A stretch of 64,000 nucleotides of DNA from Variovorax sp. OK212. GTDB lineage: Bacteria; Pseudomonadota; Gammaproteobacteria; Burkholderiales; Burkholderiaceae_C. Where the stretch lies: NCBI RefSeq assembly GCF_900112425.1, contig NZ_FOLP01000005.1, positions 429,289-493,288 of the forward strand, read 5' to 3'. The notes below the pieces were generated by a model, which was not told where the DNA came from, did no database searches, and saw nothing but the letters and a program-made list of their open reading frames with translations. Positions within the stretch are counted from its first letter, which is position 1. Every line of letters begins with the position of its first letter. Below are positions 39,885 to 48,931 of the stretch, in pieces. The translations under genes and the position numbers were made by a program.

Positions 39885-42350
39885 TTATCGGCCGCCGTAC
39901 CAGTACGGCGTGCTGGCGGCCCAGGTCGACTTCGGGTAGTTCGCGTGCAGGGCCTGCAGGCCCTTGCGCGACCAGTCGCCCACCGTCTTGTCGGGGCAGG
40001 TGTAGCGCGCCATCTTCACCGCCACCGAGAGCGCCTGCGGCACCAGCGCGTCGGCCTTGTCGCGCTGCATCAGCGCCAGGCTTTCCTGCGTGAAGTAGAC
40101 CGAGTCCTGCGGCACGCTGCGCAGCCGCGCCACCAGCGCGGCCTGCTGCTTGCGCTCGGCCTGCGGCACGAAGGCGGGCATCTCGAAATCGGCGGCGCCG
40201 GCCGCCTGCGGGCCCGAGGTCTGCACGCCCAGCGGGCTGCACCACTTGCCGTAGGTGCCGGGCGTGGTGCCGCGCTGCGCGGCCACGTCCTGCGCGGGCC
40301 GCAGCGGCGTGGGGCGGATGTCCCAGCCGGCGTTGGGCCAGTGCGGCGGCTGCAGCGTCTCGGTGGTGCTGACCATGCGCTCCAGCAGCAGGCGGTGCCA
40401 CGCGGCGGTGTCGGTGGCCGCCAGCGAGACCGAGCGGCGGATGCCCGCGAGGGTGTCGGGCCCCTTGACCGATGCGGCCGGCGCGGTCGGCGCGGTCGGC
40501 GCGGAGGCCACGCGCAGCTGCGCGGCGCGGCGCGCGGTGGCGTAGTCCTCGGCCAGCACGGCGCGCGTCCATGCGGTTTCCAGCAGCGTGTCGCGCAGCG
40601 CGGGCGACAGCGCCGGGTCGGCGGCCAGGCGCAGCCACATCGCGAGCGGCGCGCGCGTGTTCAGGAAGCGCACCACGTCGTCGTCGAACGCGCTGGCCAG
40701 CGGCACGGCGCTGGGCTTGGCCTCCATCGCCTCGGGGTCGCTGTGCGCGACCACGGGGCGGATCGCGAGGCGGCGCCACTCTTCTTCCGACGCGGCGGTG
40801 GGCAGCAGCAGCGCCTTCACCAGGTTCTGGCCCGAGAGGCTGTGCGCGATCAGCGGCGAATCGGCCGTGCCGGCGACCAGCTCGCGCGCCTCCTTGAAGC
40901 GGCCCTGCGCGAACAGGCGTTGCGCCCGCAGCTGCGTGGCGGCGAAGCGCGCGGGGTGGTCTTCGGGCACGGCGGCCAGCGCGGCCTGCAGCTCGGCCTC
41001 GCGCTTGTCGTCGGCGGTCGTGGCCGCGGGCACCAGGCTCGCGGCGGCCATGAGCCAGGCGAGGTCGTGCGTGCGCTGGTAGCTGCTCCAGCTGAACTTT
41101 TCTCGCCACTTGTCTTGCGCCGTGAGGCCGCCCGAGGGGCCGTCGAAGCCGCGTACCGTGCTGAGCCACTGCACCAGGTCCGGCTTCTGCTCGGGGCCGA
41201 CGTACGCGCAGCCCGCAATGGCGCAAGAGCGGAACTCGTGGTTCAGCAACAGCAGCCTGGCGGCGGCCACGTCGGGCGCGCCCATCGTCTTCAGGCCGTC
41301 GGCCAGGCGCTGCAGCCGCGTGCCGGGCGTCAGGTGGCGGATGCGCAGCGACTCGGCCAGCCGGTGCACCGACGCGTGCAGCGCCTGCAGGCGCGGGTTC
41401 TTCAGCAGCGGCAGCGCGATGGCGTCGACCGCTTGGGTGAGCTCGGCCTGCTGCTTGAGCGCCTCGGGGCTTTCCTTGCCGGGGCCGTCGCGCTCCGAGT
41501 ACGAAGGCTCCCCGCCCGGGTTCTGGCGTGCGAGCACGCGCAGCCGCATGTAGGCGGCAAGGTCGCGCCAGGGGCTGGCCTTGTCGCTGGCGATGGCGTC
41601 GAAGGCGGTGTCGGCGCCGTCGAGGTCGCCGGCATAGAAGCGCTGCGCGGCCAACTGGTAGGCGTGGTCGGCCTTGAGCCAGGCGGGGGCGCGCTCCGGC
41701 AGCGCGGGCAGGGCGGACGGGGCGGATGGCTTGGCAGCGGCCTTCTCGTCGCAGGTGTCGAACACGGCGTCCTGCACTTGCAGCCAGTGCAGCACGAAGG
41801 GGCCGGCGGCCTTGTCGCCGCCCGCGCGTTCCATGCGCTCGGCCAGCGTCTTCGCGGCGTTGCGGAAGGCGTCGCCGTAGAAGCAGTTGGGGCTCGCCTG
41901 GAGGCTGTCGGCGTTCCATTGCGGCGTTTGCTGCGAGGGCGGCGTGGCGGGCTTGGCCGGCGCGGGCAGCGGATGCCCCAGCTTCGCGTAGGCCTCGCTG
42001 CGCGCCTGGCGCCAGACGGTCCAGGCGGTGTCGGTGTCGTCCATGCCGTTGTCCTCGCGCGGCAGCTTCTCCAGCAGGTCGGAGAAGGCGCGCACCGCCT
42101 CGGGCGAGAACGACTGCCCGTGCAGGCGCCAGTACCAGAGCACCTGGTAGGGCACGAGGTAGTCGGTGTAGTAGCCGGCCGGCCGCTCGATGAACTCGCG
42201 CACCGGCTGGTCGGGCCGGGTGGTGGCGAAGAACAGGTCCACGGGGTCGTAGCCGCCGCTGGCCTGCGCCGCGGCGGCGCCGAGCGATGCGGCCAGCGTG
42301 AGCAGCCTGAAGCCGGCGCGCAGCGCGCGGGCGGTGATGGGTGAGTTCAT
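39885..42350 (-). CDS. large exported protein of unknown function
   Basis: An 821-residue protein with a signal peptide (ITARALRAGFRLLTLAASLG, then AAAAQA). The mature protein is Ala/Leu-rich and helical, with repeated patterns like AYQLAAQRFYAGDLDGADTA and LAAYMRLRVLARQ that suggest TPR- or Sel1-like helical repeats. It contains several cysteines (PNCFYGDAF, SCAIAGCAYVG, ARYTCPDKTVG). I recognise no family. Its ATG overlaps the stop of the upstream DUF3142-type gene (ATGA), so the two are one operon. Confidence 0.75.
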   Translation of the reverse strand: MNSPITARALRAGFRLLTLAASLGAAAAQASGGYDPVDLFFATTRPDQPVREFIERPAGYYTDYLVPYQVLWYWRLHGQSFSPEAVRAFSDLLEKLPREDNGMDDTDTAWTVWRQARSEAYAKLGHPLPAPAKPATPPSQQTPQWNADSLQASPNCFYGDAFRNAAKTLAERMERAGGDKAAGPFVLHWLQVQDAVFDTCDEKAAAKPSAPSALPALPERAPAWLKADHAYQLAAQRFYAGDLDGADTAFDAIASDKASPWRDLAAYMRLRVLARQNPGGEPSYSERDGPGKESPEALKQQAELTQAVDAIALPLLKNPRLQALHASVHRLAESLRIRHLTPGTRLQRLADGLKTMGAPDVAAARLLLLNHEFRSCAIAGCAYVGPEQKPDLVQWLSTVRGFDGPSGGLTAQDKWREKFSWSSYQRTHDLAWLMAAASLVPAATTADDKREAELQAALAAVPEDHPARFAATQLRAQRLFAQGRFKEARELVAGTADSPLIAHSLSGQNLVKALLLPTAASEEEWRRLAIRPVVAHSDPEAMEAKPSAVPLASAFDDDVVRFLNTRAPLAMWLRLAADPALSPALRDTLLETAWTRAVLAEDYATARRAAQLRVASAPTAPTAPAASVKGPDTLAGIRRSVSLAATDTAAWHRLLLERMVSTTETLQPPHWPNAGWDIRPTPLRPAQDVAAQRGTTPGTYGKWCSPLGVQTSGPQAAGAADFEMPAFVPQAERKQQAALVARLRSVPQDSVYFTQESLALMQRDKADALVPQALSVAVKMARYTCPDKTVGDWSRKGLQALHANYPKSTWAASTPYWYGGR

Positions 42351-43123
42351 TGGTTCGCGTCCGTGGTGTCGATCTTCTTGAAGTCTTCGTTCTTCCACGT
42401 GCCCGTGTGGAACACGTAGCGCCGCTTCACGCCGCCCCGCACGGGCCACGGTTCGCCCAGCAGCAGGCCCGCCGCGTCGCGGCAGGCCGGCACCGTGGCC
42501 GCGCCCGTGGCCTGCAGCCGCTGGCGGATGCGCGCGGCGTCCGCCCCCATGCGGAAGTACATCGGCACCACCTCGTCGAGCAGCCCGGCCGGCAGCCACG
42601 GGTCGCCCATGCACCACGAGGCCAGCGCCGTGGCCGACAGCCGCACTCCGCGCTCGCGCAGCGGCTGCAGCCGCTCGAGCAGCGCGGCGTAGGCCTCGCG
42701 CTGGCTGCGGCGCGCCTCGAAGTCCAGCTGCACCCAGCCCGAGCGGCTGTGCGCCGCGGCGTGTTCCAGTGCCGCGGCAATGGCCTGCTGCTGCGCCTCG
42801 TCGACGGGCGAGGGCGCGAGGTTGTCGAGCGTGACGTGCACCACCGGCACCACGGTGACGCCCGGCGCGATGCGCAGCGGCCACTGGCGCCAGCTCGTGC
42901 GGGCCTGGTCGCCGCTCAGCCGCACCGTGGCATGCAGGTAGGCGATGCCCACGCCGGCGGGCGGCGAAGAAAAGAGCTGGGGCCGGTCCCACATCCACAG
43001 CAGCGTCTGCGGCGTCGTCTGCGATGTCATCGCGCCCGGCTCCCGGGCCATGCCGTCATGCGCGAACAGGGCCAGCAAGGCCAGCACAGGCGGGGTGCCG
43101 CGAAGACTGCCGCGAAGACGCAT
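42347..43123 (-). CDS. exported DUF3142-type protein
   Basis: A 258-residue protein with an N-terminal signal segment (GTPPVLALLALFAHDGMA). The core has TIM-barrel-like strands WMWDRPQLFSSPPAGVGIAY, VVPVVHVTLDNL, VQLDFEARRSQREAYAALLE and VPMYFRMGADAARIRQRL. This layout matches the DUF3142 family, thought to be related to glycoside-hydrolase barrels; the acidic DFE could be catalytic. Function unknown. It is the first gene of the pair with the 821-residue protein. Confidence 0.7.
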   Translation of the reverse strand: MRLRGSLRGTPPVLALLALFAHDGMAREPGAMTSQTTPQTLLWMWDRPQLFSSPPAGVGIAYLHATVRLSGDQARTSWRQWPLRIAPGVTVVPVVHVTLDNLAPSPVDEAQQQAIAAALEHAAAHSRSGWVQLDFEARRSQREAYAALLERLQPLRERGVRLSATALASWCMGDPWLPAGLLDEVVPMYFRMGADAARIRQRLQATGAATVPACRDAAGLLLGEPWPVRGGVKRRYVFHTGTWKNEDFKKIDTTDANQ

Positions 43124-43173
43124 GGAAGAAGAGCGAGGGGGTGGGCGTGGAAGAAAGCCCGGCGAGCATAAAC

Positions 43174-43209
43174 AAAAAAGCCGCCTGGCCCCGGGGGGGC
43201 TCAGGCGGC
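43174..43209 (-). terminator. terminator of the minus-strand Bug gene
   Basis: GCCGCCTG (43180-43187) pairs with CAGGCGGC (43202-43209), with a further GGCCCC/GGGGGG pairing inside. On the minus strand the stem is followed by six T (43174-43179). It lies 38 bp past the Bug stop. Confidence 0.8.
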
Positions 43210-43247
43210 CTTGCGGCTGCTTCGCTGCTGTCTGGCAGGCGCGGTGA

Positions 43248-44222
43248 TCAGTCGGCGTACACGCCGGCGGACTTGATGATCGGGCCCCACTTCGCGATTT
43301 CGGCCGCGACGAACTTCTTGTGCTCGGCCGGCTCGGTGCGCTTGTCGGTGGTGATCACCGCGCCCAGCGCTTCTTCACGCTTGATGAAGCCCGGGTCCTT
43401 CATGGCCGCGAGGATGGCTTCGTTGAGCTTCTTCAGCACCGGCGCGGGCGTGCCCTTGGGGGCGTACACGCCGTGCCAGATCGACACTTCGAAGCCCTTC
43501 ACGCCCGACTCGTCCAGTGTCGGCAGGTCCTTCAGGGCCGGCGTGGTCAGGCGCTTGGCCGTGGTCACGGCATAGGCCTTGACCTTCTTGGCCTCGATCT
43601 GCGAGGTGGTGTTGGTGGTCTGGTCGCACAGCAGGTCGATCTGGCCGCCCAGCAGGTCGGCGATGGCCGGTGCCGTGCCCTTGTACGGCACGGGCGTCAT
43701 CTCGACCTTCAGCGCGCTCTGGAACAGCAGGCCGCACAGGTGCGACGCGGCGCCCAGGCCGGCGTTGCCCAGGTTGATCTTGCCCTTGTTGGCGGCGATC
43801 CAGGCCGTCAGTTCCTTGTAGTTGTTGGCCGGCAGCGTGGGCTTGCCGATCAGCGTCATGGGCACCTCGTTGACCATGCCCAGGTACTCGAAGTCGGTCT
43901 CGACGTTGAAGGGCAGCTTGCGGTACAGCGCGGGCATGGTGGACATGCCGATGTGGTTCAGCAGCAGCGTGTAGCCGTCCGGGTTGGCGCGCGCCACCTT
44001 GGCGGTGCCGATGGAACTGCCCGCGCCGGCGGTGTTGTCCACCACGATCGTGGTGCCGAGCGTCTTCTGCATGGCTTCGGCGAGGTCGCGCGCCACACGG
44101 TCGGTCGGGCCGCCGGCCGCGAAAGGCACCACGAGCGTGACGGTCTTGCCCGCGGGGAAGTCCTGGGCGTGAGCACCGACAGCTGCGGCGGCAATCGCCG
44201 CGAGGGCGAACAGTTTCTTCAT
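43248..44222 (-). CDS. Bug/TTT-family periplasmic substrate-binding protein
   Basis: A 324-residue binding protein. Signal MKKLFALAAIAAAAVGAHAQ is followed by VTLVVPFAAGGPTDRVARDL, VPYKGTAPAIADLLGGQIDL with CDQTTNTTSQIEAKK, and AVTTAKRLTTPALKDLPTLD. Family members bind carboxylates such as citrate or nicotinate; the ligand here is unknown. No transporter membrane genes are nearby. It ends in a strong terminator. Confidence 0.9.
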   Translation of the reverse strand: MKKLFALAAIAAAAVGAHAQDFPAGKTVTLVVPFAAGGPTDRVARDLAEAMQKTLGTTIVVDNTAGAGSSIGTAKVARANPDGYTLLLNHIGMSTMPALYRKLPFNVETDFEYLGMVNEVPMTLIGKPTLPANNYKELTAWIAANKGKINLGNAGLGAASHLCGLLFQSALKVEMTPVPYKGTAPAIADLLGGQIDLLCDQTTNTTSQIEAKKVKAYAVTTAKRLTTPALKDLPTLDESGVKGFEVSIWHGVYAPKGTPAPVLKKLNEAILAAMKDPGFIKREEALGAVITTDKRTEPAEHKKFVAAEIAKWGPIIKSAGVYAD

Positions 44223-44428
44223 GTCGTCTCCGATTTCTGTGACAGGGGTAAAAAGGCCGCGATCTTATCGGCTGACCAGGGCCTGACCTATACCGAATAG
44301 CCCTTAGGCGGTCATCGAAATACGCACCTTGCTGGGGCATGATGCAGCGCTGCAAGGCGCGCCGGAGGGGCGCGAAGAACAACCACAAACCAGGCGGTCT
44401 TCCAGGCCGCACCGAGGAGGAATTTCCA

Positions 44429-45646
44429 ATGGATCCATGGGTCTATCCGCGCGAGCGCTGGCTCGGCAACATCACACTGGGGCTCGGCCTGCTGGTCTGG
44501 CTGCTGCTGATCGTCGGCACGCTGGGCATTGCGCTGGTCTACGTGCTGCTGGGCTTCATCGGCTACGTGTTCGCGCAGTCGGCTGTCATCGCCTGGATCA
44601 AGGGCACGGGCGTGAAGCTCTCGCCCACCCAGCTGCCCGAGCTGCATGCGCGCTTCGAGGCCTGCTGCGGCTTCCTCGGCATCGAGAAGCCGCCCGAGGC
44701 CTACCTGCTGCACGGCGACGGCATGTTCAACGCCTTTGCCACGCGCTTCTTCGGGCGCAATTTCGTGGTGCTGCTGTCCGACGTGGTCGACGCCATGGAA
44801 CGCCAGCCCGACGGCGTGAACTTCTACATCGGCCACGAGCTCGGCCACATCCGGCGCGGCCACCTCACGGGCCACATCTGGCGCGCCCCGGTGCTGTGGC
44901 TGCCGTTGCTGGGCGCGGCCTATGCGCGCGCCAAGGAATACACCTGCGACCTGCACGGCGAGGCCTGCTGCGAGGAGCCCGACTCCGCGCCGCGCGCCCT
45001 GGTGGCGCTGGCCGCCGGCGCGCAGCAGTGGCGCAACGTCAACCTGCAGGCCTACGCCGCGCAGTCGGCGGGCAACAGCGGCTTCTGGGCGTCGTTCCAC
45101 GAGCTGATCGCCGGTTACCCGTGGCTTACCAAGCGCGTGGCGCGCGTGCTCGATGCGAACGCGAAGCTGCCCAGCCGCAACCCGCTGGCCTACCTGCTCG
45201 CGATCTTCGTGCCCTACACCGGGCGCGCGGGCGGCGGCGCCCTGGGCGCGATGATCACCGTGGCCGTCATCGGCGTGCTGGCCGCCGTGGCCATTCCGGC
45301 CTACCAGGACTACACCAGCCGCGCGGCCGTCGCACAGGCCTGGAGCGAAGGCGCCGCGGTGCGCGAGGCGCTCGGCAACTACTACACCGAGAAGGAAGAG
45401 ATTCCCGCGTCGCTGGAGGCCGCGCGCGTGCCCGACACGCTGCCCGGCGGCGCCACGCTCACGCTCGATGCGCAGAGCATGGTGGTGGAGGCCAGCCTGC
45501 CGAAGCGCGGCGGCATGAAAGGCATGGGCGCCACGATGGGCACGCTGCGCATGGAACCCTCGGAGGGCGACAACGGCATCACGTGGCACTGCGTGGCGGG
45601 CGACGATCTGCCGGAGAAGACGCTGCCCAGGAGCTGCCGCAAGTAA
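44429..45646 (+). CDS. M48-family metalloprotease fused to a type IV pilin-like domain
   Basis: A 405-residue chimera. Residues 1-260 form an M48-type membrane peptidase: a hydrophobic hairpin at about 14-50, the zinc motif HELGH at 136-140 (FYIGHELGHIRRGH) and the downstream acidic ligand region AKEYTCDLHGE. From about residue 270 a type IV pilin segment follows (GAMITVAVIGVLAAVAIPAY, QDYTSRAAVAQAW) with a pilin head ending in HCVAGDDLPEKTLPRSCRK, a cysteine-bounded loop. The prepilin cleavage site and Glu5 are not conserved. GAGGAGGAA precedes the ATG. Confidence 0.85.
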   Translation: MDPWVYPRERWLGNITLGLGLLVWLLLIVGTLGIALVYVLLGFIGYVFAQSAVIAWIKGTGVKLSPTQLPELHARFEACCGFLGIEKPPEAYLLHGDGMFNAFATRFFGRNFVVLLSDVVDAMERQPDGVNFYIGHELGHIRRGHLTGHIWRAPVLWLPLLGAAYARAKEYTCDLHGEACCEEPDSAPRALVALAAGAQQWRNVNLQAYAAQSAGNSGFWASFHELIAGYPWLTKRVARVLDANAKLPSRNPLAYLLAIFVPYTGRAGGGALGAMITVAVIGVLAAVAIPAYQDYTSRAAVAQAWSEGAAVREALGNYYTEKEEIPASLEAARVPDTLPGGATLTLDAQSMVVEASLPKRGGMKGMGATMGTLRMEPSEGDNGITWHCVAGDDLPEKTLPRSCRK

Positions 45647-45854
45647 CGCGGCTTCCGCGCGCAAACATATGTGCCATGCCGGCCATGCCGGCCATGTCTG
45701 CCGTGTTGGTACCCGATGAACAAGGCCGGCAAGTCGTAAGGGAAGTTTGCCGCCCGTCGACTTGTCCGACAGGCGGACCCGGCGCCGGACGATGCGGCGG
45801 GCCGCGCGGCCTTCTACGGTGAAGCATTGAACAACCTCGAAGGAGTGCTTTCAC
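45647..45854. other. intergenic region with short repeats
   Basis: 208 bp without a gene. Three near-identical 9-mers (CATGCCGGC, CATGCCGGC, CATGTCTGC at about 45675-45702) stand out. The promoter of the PfpI-type gene should lie here; GAAGGAGTGC is its ribosome-binding site. Confidence 0.4.
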
Positions 45855-46424
45855 ATGCCCACCACTGTCTCTTCGCTCGACGGAATGAAGGTCGCGATCC
45901 TGGTCTCGGACGGCTTCGAACAGGTCGAGCTGACCGAGCCGCGCAAGGCGCTCGACCTGGCGGGCGCACAGACACGCATCGTCTCGCCCGTCGAAGGCGC
46001 CGTGCGTGGCTGGCATCACCATGACCCGGCCGACAGCTTCGCGGTCGATGTGCCGTTGGACAGCGCCTGCGCCGACGACTTCGACGCGCTGCTGCTGCCC
46101 GGTGGCGTGGTGAATCCCGATGCGTTGCGCATCGACGAGAAGGCCGTCGGCTTCGTGCGCGCCTTCCTGGAAGCCGGCAAGCCCATTGCGGCGATCTGCC
46201 ACGGGCCGTGGACGCTCATCGACGCGGGCGGCGTCAAGGGCCGCAAGATGACGTCGTGGCCTTCGCTGCGCGCGGACCTGAAGAACGCGGGCGCCAAGTG
46301 GAGCGACCAGGAAGTGGTGGTCGACCACGGGCTCGTCACGAGCCGCAAGCCCGACGACCTGCCGGCCTTCAACCGCGAGATGACGAAGCTGTTCGAAGTG
46401 GCTTACGAGTCGGAGCTTCAGTAG
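45855..46424 (+). CDS. PfpI/DJ-1-type glutamine amidotransferase-like protein
   Basis: A 189-residue class I amidotransferase-like protein. The nucleophile elbow is AAICHGPW (Cys115-His116) with Glu26 (VELTEPRKAL) as partner, and DFDALLLPGGVVNPD is the family strand. It matches the PfpI/YhbO group of stress-protective glycation-repair-like proteins. Its 3' end overlaps that of the convergent citrate synthase-like gene by 56 bp. Confidence 0.9.
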   Translation: MPTTVSSLDGMKVAILVSDGFEQVELTEPRKALDLAGAQTRIVSPVEGAVRGWHHHDPADSFAVDVPLDSACADDFDALLLPGGVVNPDALRIDEKAVGFVRAFLEAGKPIAAICHGPWTLIDAGGVKGRKMTSWPSLRADLKNAGAKWSDQEVVVDHGLVTSRKPDDLPAFNREMTKLFEVAYESELQ

Positions 46425-47613
46425 CAGCAGCAGCGAGCGCACCGGGCCCGGGCCCGGTGTAGCGGGCACGGGGTCGGATCAGCTGCCCCGTTGCCTGCTG
46501 CTCCAGCACATGCGCGGTCCAGCCCACGGTGCGCGCCAGCGCGAACAGCGTGAGCGGCGCGCCGGCCGGCAGCTTGTGCACCGCGGCCAGGGCGGCCAAC
46601 GCAAAGTCGATGTTCACGGCCTCGCCCAGCAACCGGCTGCCCACGTCCCGCAGCTCCTCGAAGGCCGGCGGCAGGCCGATGCCTTCCAGCAGCGCGTGGC
46701 AACGCACGTCGCCATTCGGATAGAGCGGATGGCCGAAGGCCGCCAGCGGGCGGTCGTGCGCGAGCCATTCGCGCACGGCGGCGTCGGTGCCGATGGCGGC
46801 TGCGTTGCGCATCAGCGCCTGCACCGCGGCCGAGGCGCCGCCGTGCAGCGGCCCCGTCAATGTCGAGAGACCCGTGAGCAGGCAGGCCGCGACCGACGCG
46901 CCGGTGGAGGCCGTCACGCGCGCCGCGAAGGTCGATGCATTGAGTTCGTGGTCGGCCAGCAGCACCAGCGCGCGGCGCAGGTGGTCCGCCGCGCGCGGAC
47001 GCCGCCATGCCGATGCCAGGCGCATGTGCAGCGGCATCGCACGCGCCGGCGGTGCAGGTGCAGGCCCCAGCAATGCATCGGCCAGCGTGCCGATCACGTC
47101 CGCCGCCTCGGCTTGCAGCACCGCGCGCGAGCGGCCGCGTGAAGGCAGGTCGGTGGCGGCGCGTGCGGCGAGCGCGAGCAGGCCCGCTTGCAGCGGCACG
47201 GCGTCCGTGTGCGCGACGGCCGCCGGCATGGCCGCGGCAAAGCATGGCGTCGCGCTCTCCCAAAGCAGGCCCGCCACCTCTTCCAGCGTGGCGTGCGCGG
47301 CCAGCGCGCAGGCGTCCTGCCCCCGGTAGAGCAAGCGCCCCTCCGCCACCGTCGACACGCCGGAGGCCAGCACCGGCTCGCCCCACTGGATCGCCTCGCT
47401 CGCCACCGCCTCGCTGCTGCGCCGGCCGCGCGCGCGTGCCGCGATGCGCTGCACGTCGTCGCGGTGGTAGAGGCTGCGGCGCGGGTCCGTCGCGTCGGGC
47501 TTGGCGCGGATGCGGCCGCGGCTCACGCTCGCGTACAGCGTCTGCGGGCGGACCTGCATCAGTTCGAGGGCGTCGGCCGCCGGGAGCCACAGCGGGCCTT
47601 TGGTTGCAGTCAT
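46369..47613 (-). CDS. citrate synthase family protein with N-terminal helix-turn-helix
   Basis: A 414-residue protein. Residues 1-60 (LWLPAADALELMQVRPQTLY, then ASVSRGRIRAKPD) form a MerR/excisionase-like DNA-binding domain. The rest is a citrate synthase fold with HELNASTFAARVTASTGASV, GPLHGGASAAVQAL, AAFGHPLYPNGD and a NIDFAL version of the NVDFY aspartate motif. The known enzyme histidines are broadly in place. It may be a citrate synthase-derived regulator. It is divergent from a second homologue across a palindromic region. Confidence 0.82.
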   Translation of the reverse strand: MTATKGPLWLPAADALELMQVRPQTLYASVSRGRIRAKPDATDPRRSLYHRDDVQRIAARARGRRSSEAVASEAIQWGEPVLASGVSTVAEGRLLYRGQDACALAAHATLEEVAGLLWESATPCFAAAMPAAVAHTDAVPLQAGLLALAARAATDLPSRGRSRAVLQAEAADVIGTLADALLGPAPAPPARAMPLHMRLASAWRRPRAADHLRRALVLLADHELNASTFAARVTASTGASVAACLLTGLSTLTGPLHGGASAAVQALMRNAAAIGTDAAVREWLAHDRPLAAFGHPLYPNGDVRCHALLEGIGLPPAFEELRDVGSRLLGEAVNIDFALAALAAVHKLPAGAPLTLFALARTVGWTAHVLEQQATGQLIRPRARYTGPGPGALAAAATEAPTRKPLRTASSSRG

Positions 47614-47632
47614 GTTGACAGAATAAATCAAG

Positions 47633-47644
47633 ATTGACGTCAAT
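47633..47644. promoter_or_regulatory. palindrome in the divergent citrate-synthase promoter region
   Basis: ATTGACGTCAAT is a perfect 12-bp palindrome 20 bp from the minus-strand start and 51 bp from the plus-strand start. TTGACG within it can serve as -35 for the plus gene (AGAATC 17 bp further as -10). A binding site for the HTH-citrate synthase itself is plausible. Confidence 0.55.
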
Positions 47645-47694
47645 ACCTGCGTGGCCAGAATCGGCTTCATCGTGACAACCCTGGAGCAAAGACG

Positions 47695-48843
47695 ATGAAC
47701 AACGATGACGACGGCAGCCTCGAAGGCGTGGTGGCCGCGCACACCGTGCTGTCCGAGGTGGACGGCGCGGCCGGGCGGCTGGTGATCCGCGGCCATGCGC
47801 TCGACGAGATCGCGCAGCGCTGGCGCTATGAAGACGTGGTGGCGCTGCTGTTCGAAGGCTTCTTCGACACATGGCCCCAGGCCGACGGCCTGTGCGCCGC
47901 CATCGGCCGCGCGCGCCGCGAGGCCTTCGAGCGCCTGCAGCCCAACGACGATGCGCTGCTGCGCCGCCTGCCGCCCATCGAGGCCGTGCGCGCATTGCTC
48001 GCGCGCCTGCCCGACGGCGACGACCTGCCGACCGCGCTGCGCCTGGTGGCCGCGCCCGCCGTGTACACCGCCGCCGTCATGCGCTGGCGGCTGGGCGTGC
48101 AGGCGCTCGCGCCCGACGAGACCCTGCCGCACGCCGCCGACATGCTGCGCATGCTGCACGGCCGCACCCCCACGGCCGCGCAGGGTGCGGCGCTCGACAC
48201 CTACCTCGTCACCGTGTGCGACCACGGCCTGAACGCCTCGACCTTTGCCGCGCGCGTGGTCGCGTCGACCGGCGCGGGGCTCGCGTCGGCGGTGCTCGCC
48301 GGCATCAGCGCACTCAAGGGGCCGCTGCACGGCGGCGCGCCCGGGCCGGTGCTCGACGCGCTCGACGCCATCGGCACCGCCGCCAATGCGCGCGCCTGGC
48401 TCGAGGAGGCGGTGGCCGACGGCCAGCGCCTGATGGGCTTCGGCCACCGCATCTACCGCGTGCGCGACCCGCGCGCCGATGCGCTGAAGGGCGCGCTGCG
48501 CCGGCTCGGCGCCGAAGGCAGTGTCGACGCCGGGCGCCTCGCGCTGGCCGAGGCGGCCGAGCAGGCCGCGCTTGCGATCCTGCGCGAGAAGAAGCCCGGC
48601 CGCGCGCTGGAGACCAACGTCGAGTTCTATACCGCGCTGCTGCTCGAGGCGCTGGGTTTCGGGCGCGAGAGCTTCACCTGCGTGTTCGCGGCGGGCCGCG
48701 TGGGCGGCTGGCTGGCGCACGCGCGCGAGCAGGTGCGCAAGGGGCGGCTGATCCGGCCGCAGTCGGTGTACGTCGGGCCCGCGCCGAAAGAGGCCGCGGC
48801 CCCCGTGACCCTCCAGACGCCCGAACCCGTACTCGCGCACTGA
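47695..48843 (+). CDS. citrate synthase/methylcitrate synthase family protein
   Basis: A 382-residue citrate synthase fold: DHGLNASTFAARVVASTGAG, GPLHGGAPGPVLDALDAIG, FGHRIYRVRDPRADALKGAL and the end segment LIRPQSVYVGP. The catalytic aspartate motif (usually NVDFY) reads TNVEFYTALL, so Asp is replaced by Glu. This may alter or abolish condensation activity. GGAGCAAAGACG precedes the ATG. Divergent to the HTH-citrate synthase. Confidence 0.85.
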   Translation: MNNDDDGSLEGVVAAHTVLSEVDGAAGRLVIRGHALDEIAQRWRYEDVVALLFEGFFDTWPQADGLCAAIGRARREAFERLQPNDDALLRRLPPIEAVRALLARLPDGDDLPTALRLVAAPAVYTAAVMRWRLGVQALAPDETLPHAADMLRMLHGRTPTAAQGAALDTYLVTVCDHGLNASTFAARVVASTGAGLASAVLAGISALKGPLHGGAPGPVLDALDAIGTAANARAWLEEAVADGQRLMGFGHRIYRVRDPRADALKGALRRLGAEGSVDAGRLALAEAAEQAALAILREKKPGRALETNVEFYTALLLEALGFGRESFTCVFAAGRVGGWLAHAREQVRKGRLIRPQSVYVGPAPKEAAAPVTLQTPEPVLAH

Positions 48844-48931
48844 ACCTACACGGCGCGCGCGCCGTCATCCGATACCCTCGCTGTGTTCGCGTGCCCGCAA
48901 GGCACGCCCGATTCAAAGCGAAAGTATTCCC

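Noticed and set aside
46369..48840. An 823-codon minus-strand frame over both citrate-synthase genes
   Set aside because: The real gene starts at 47613; the upstream part is antisense to the plus-strand paralogue.
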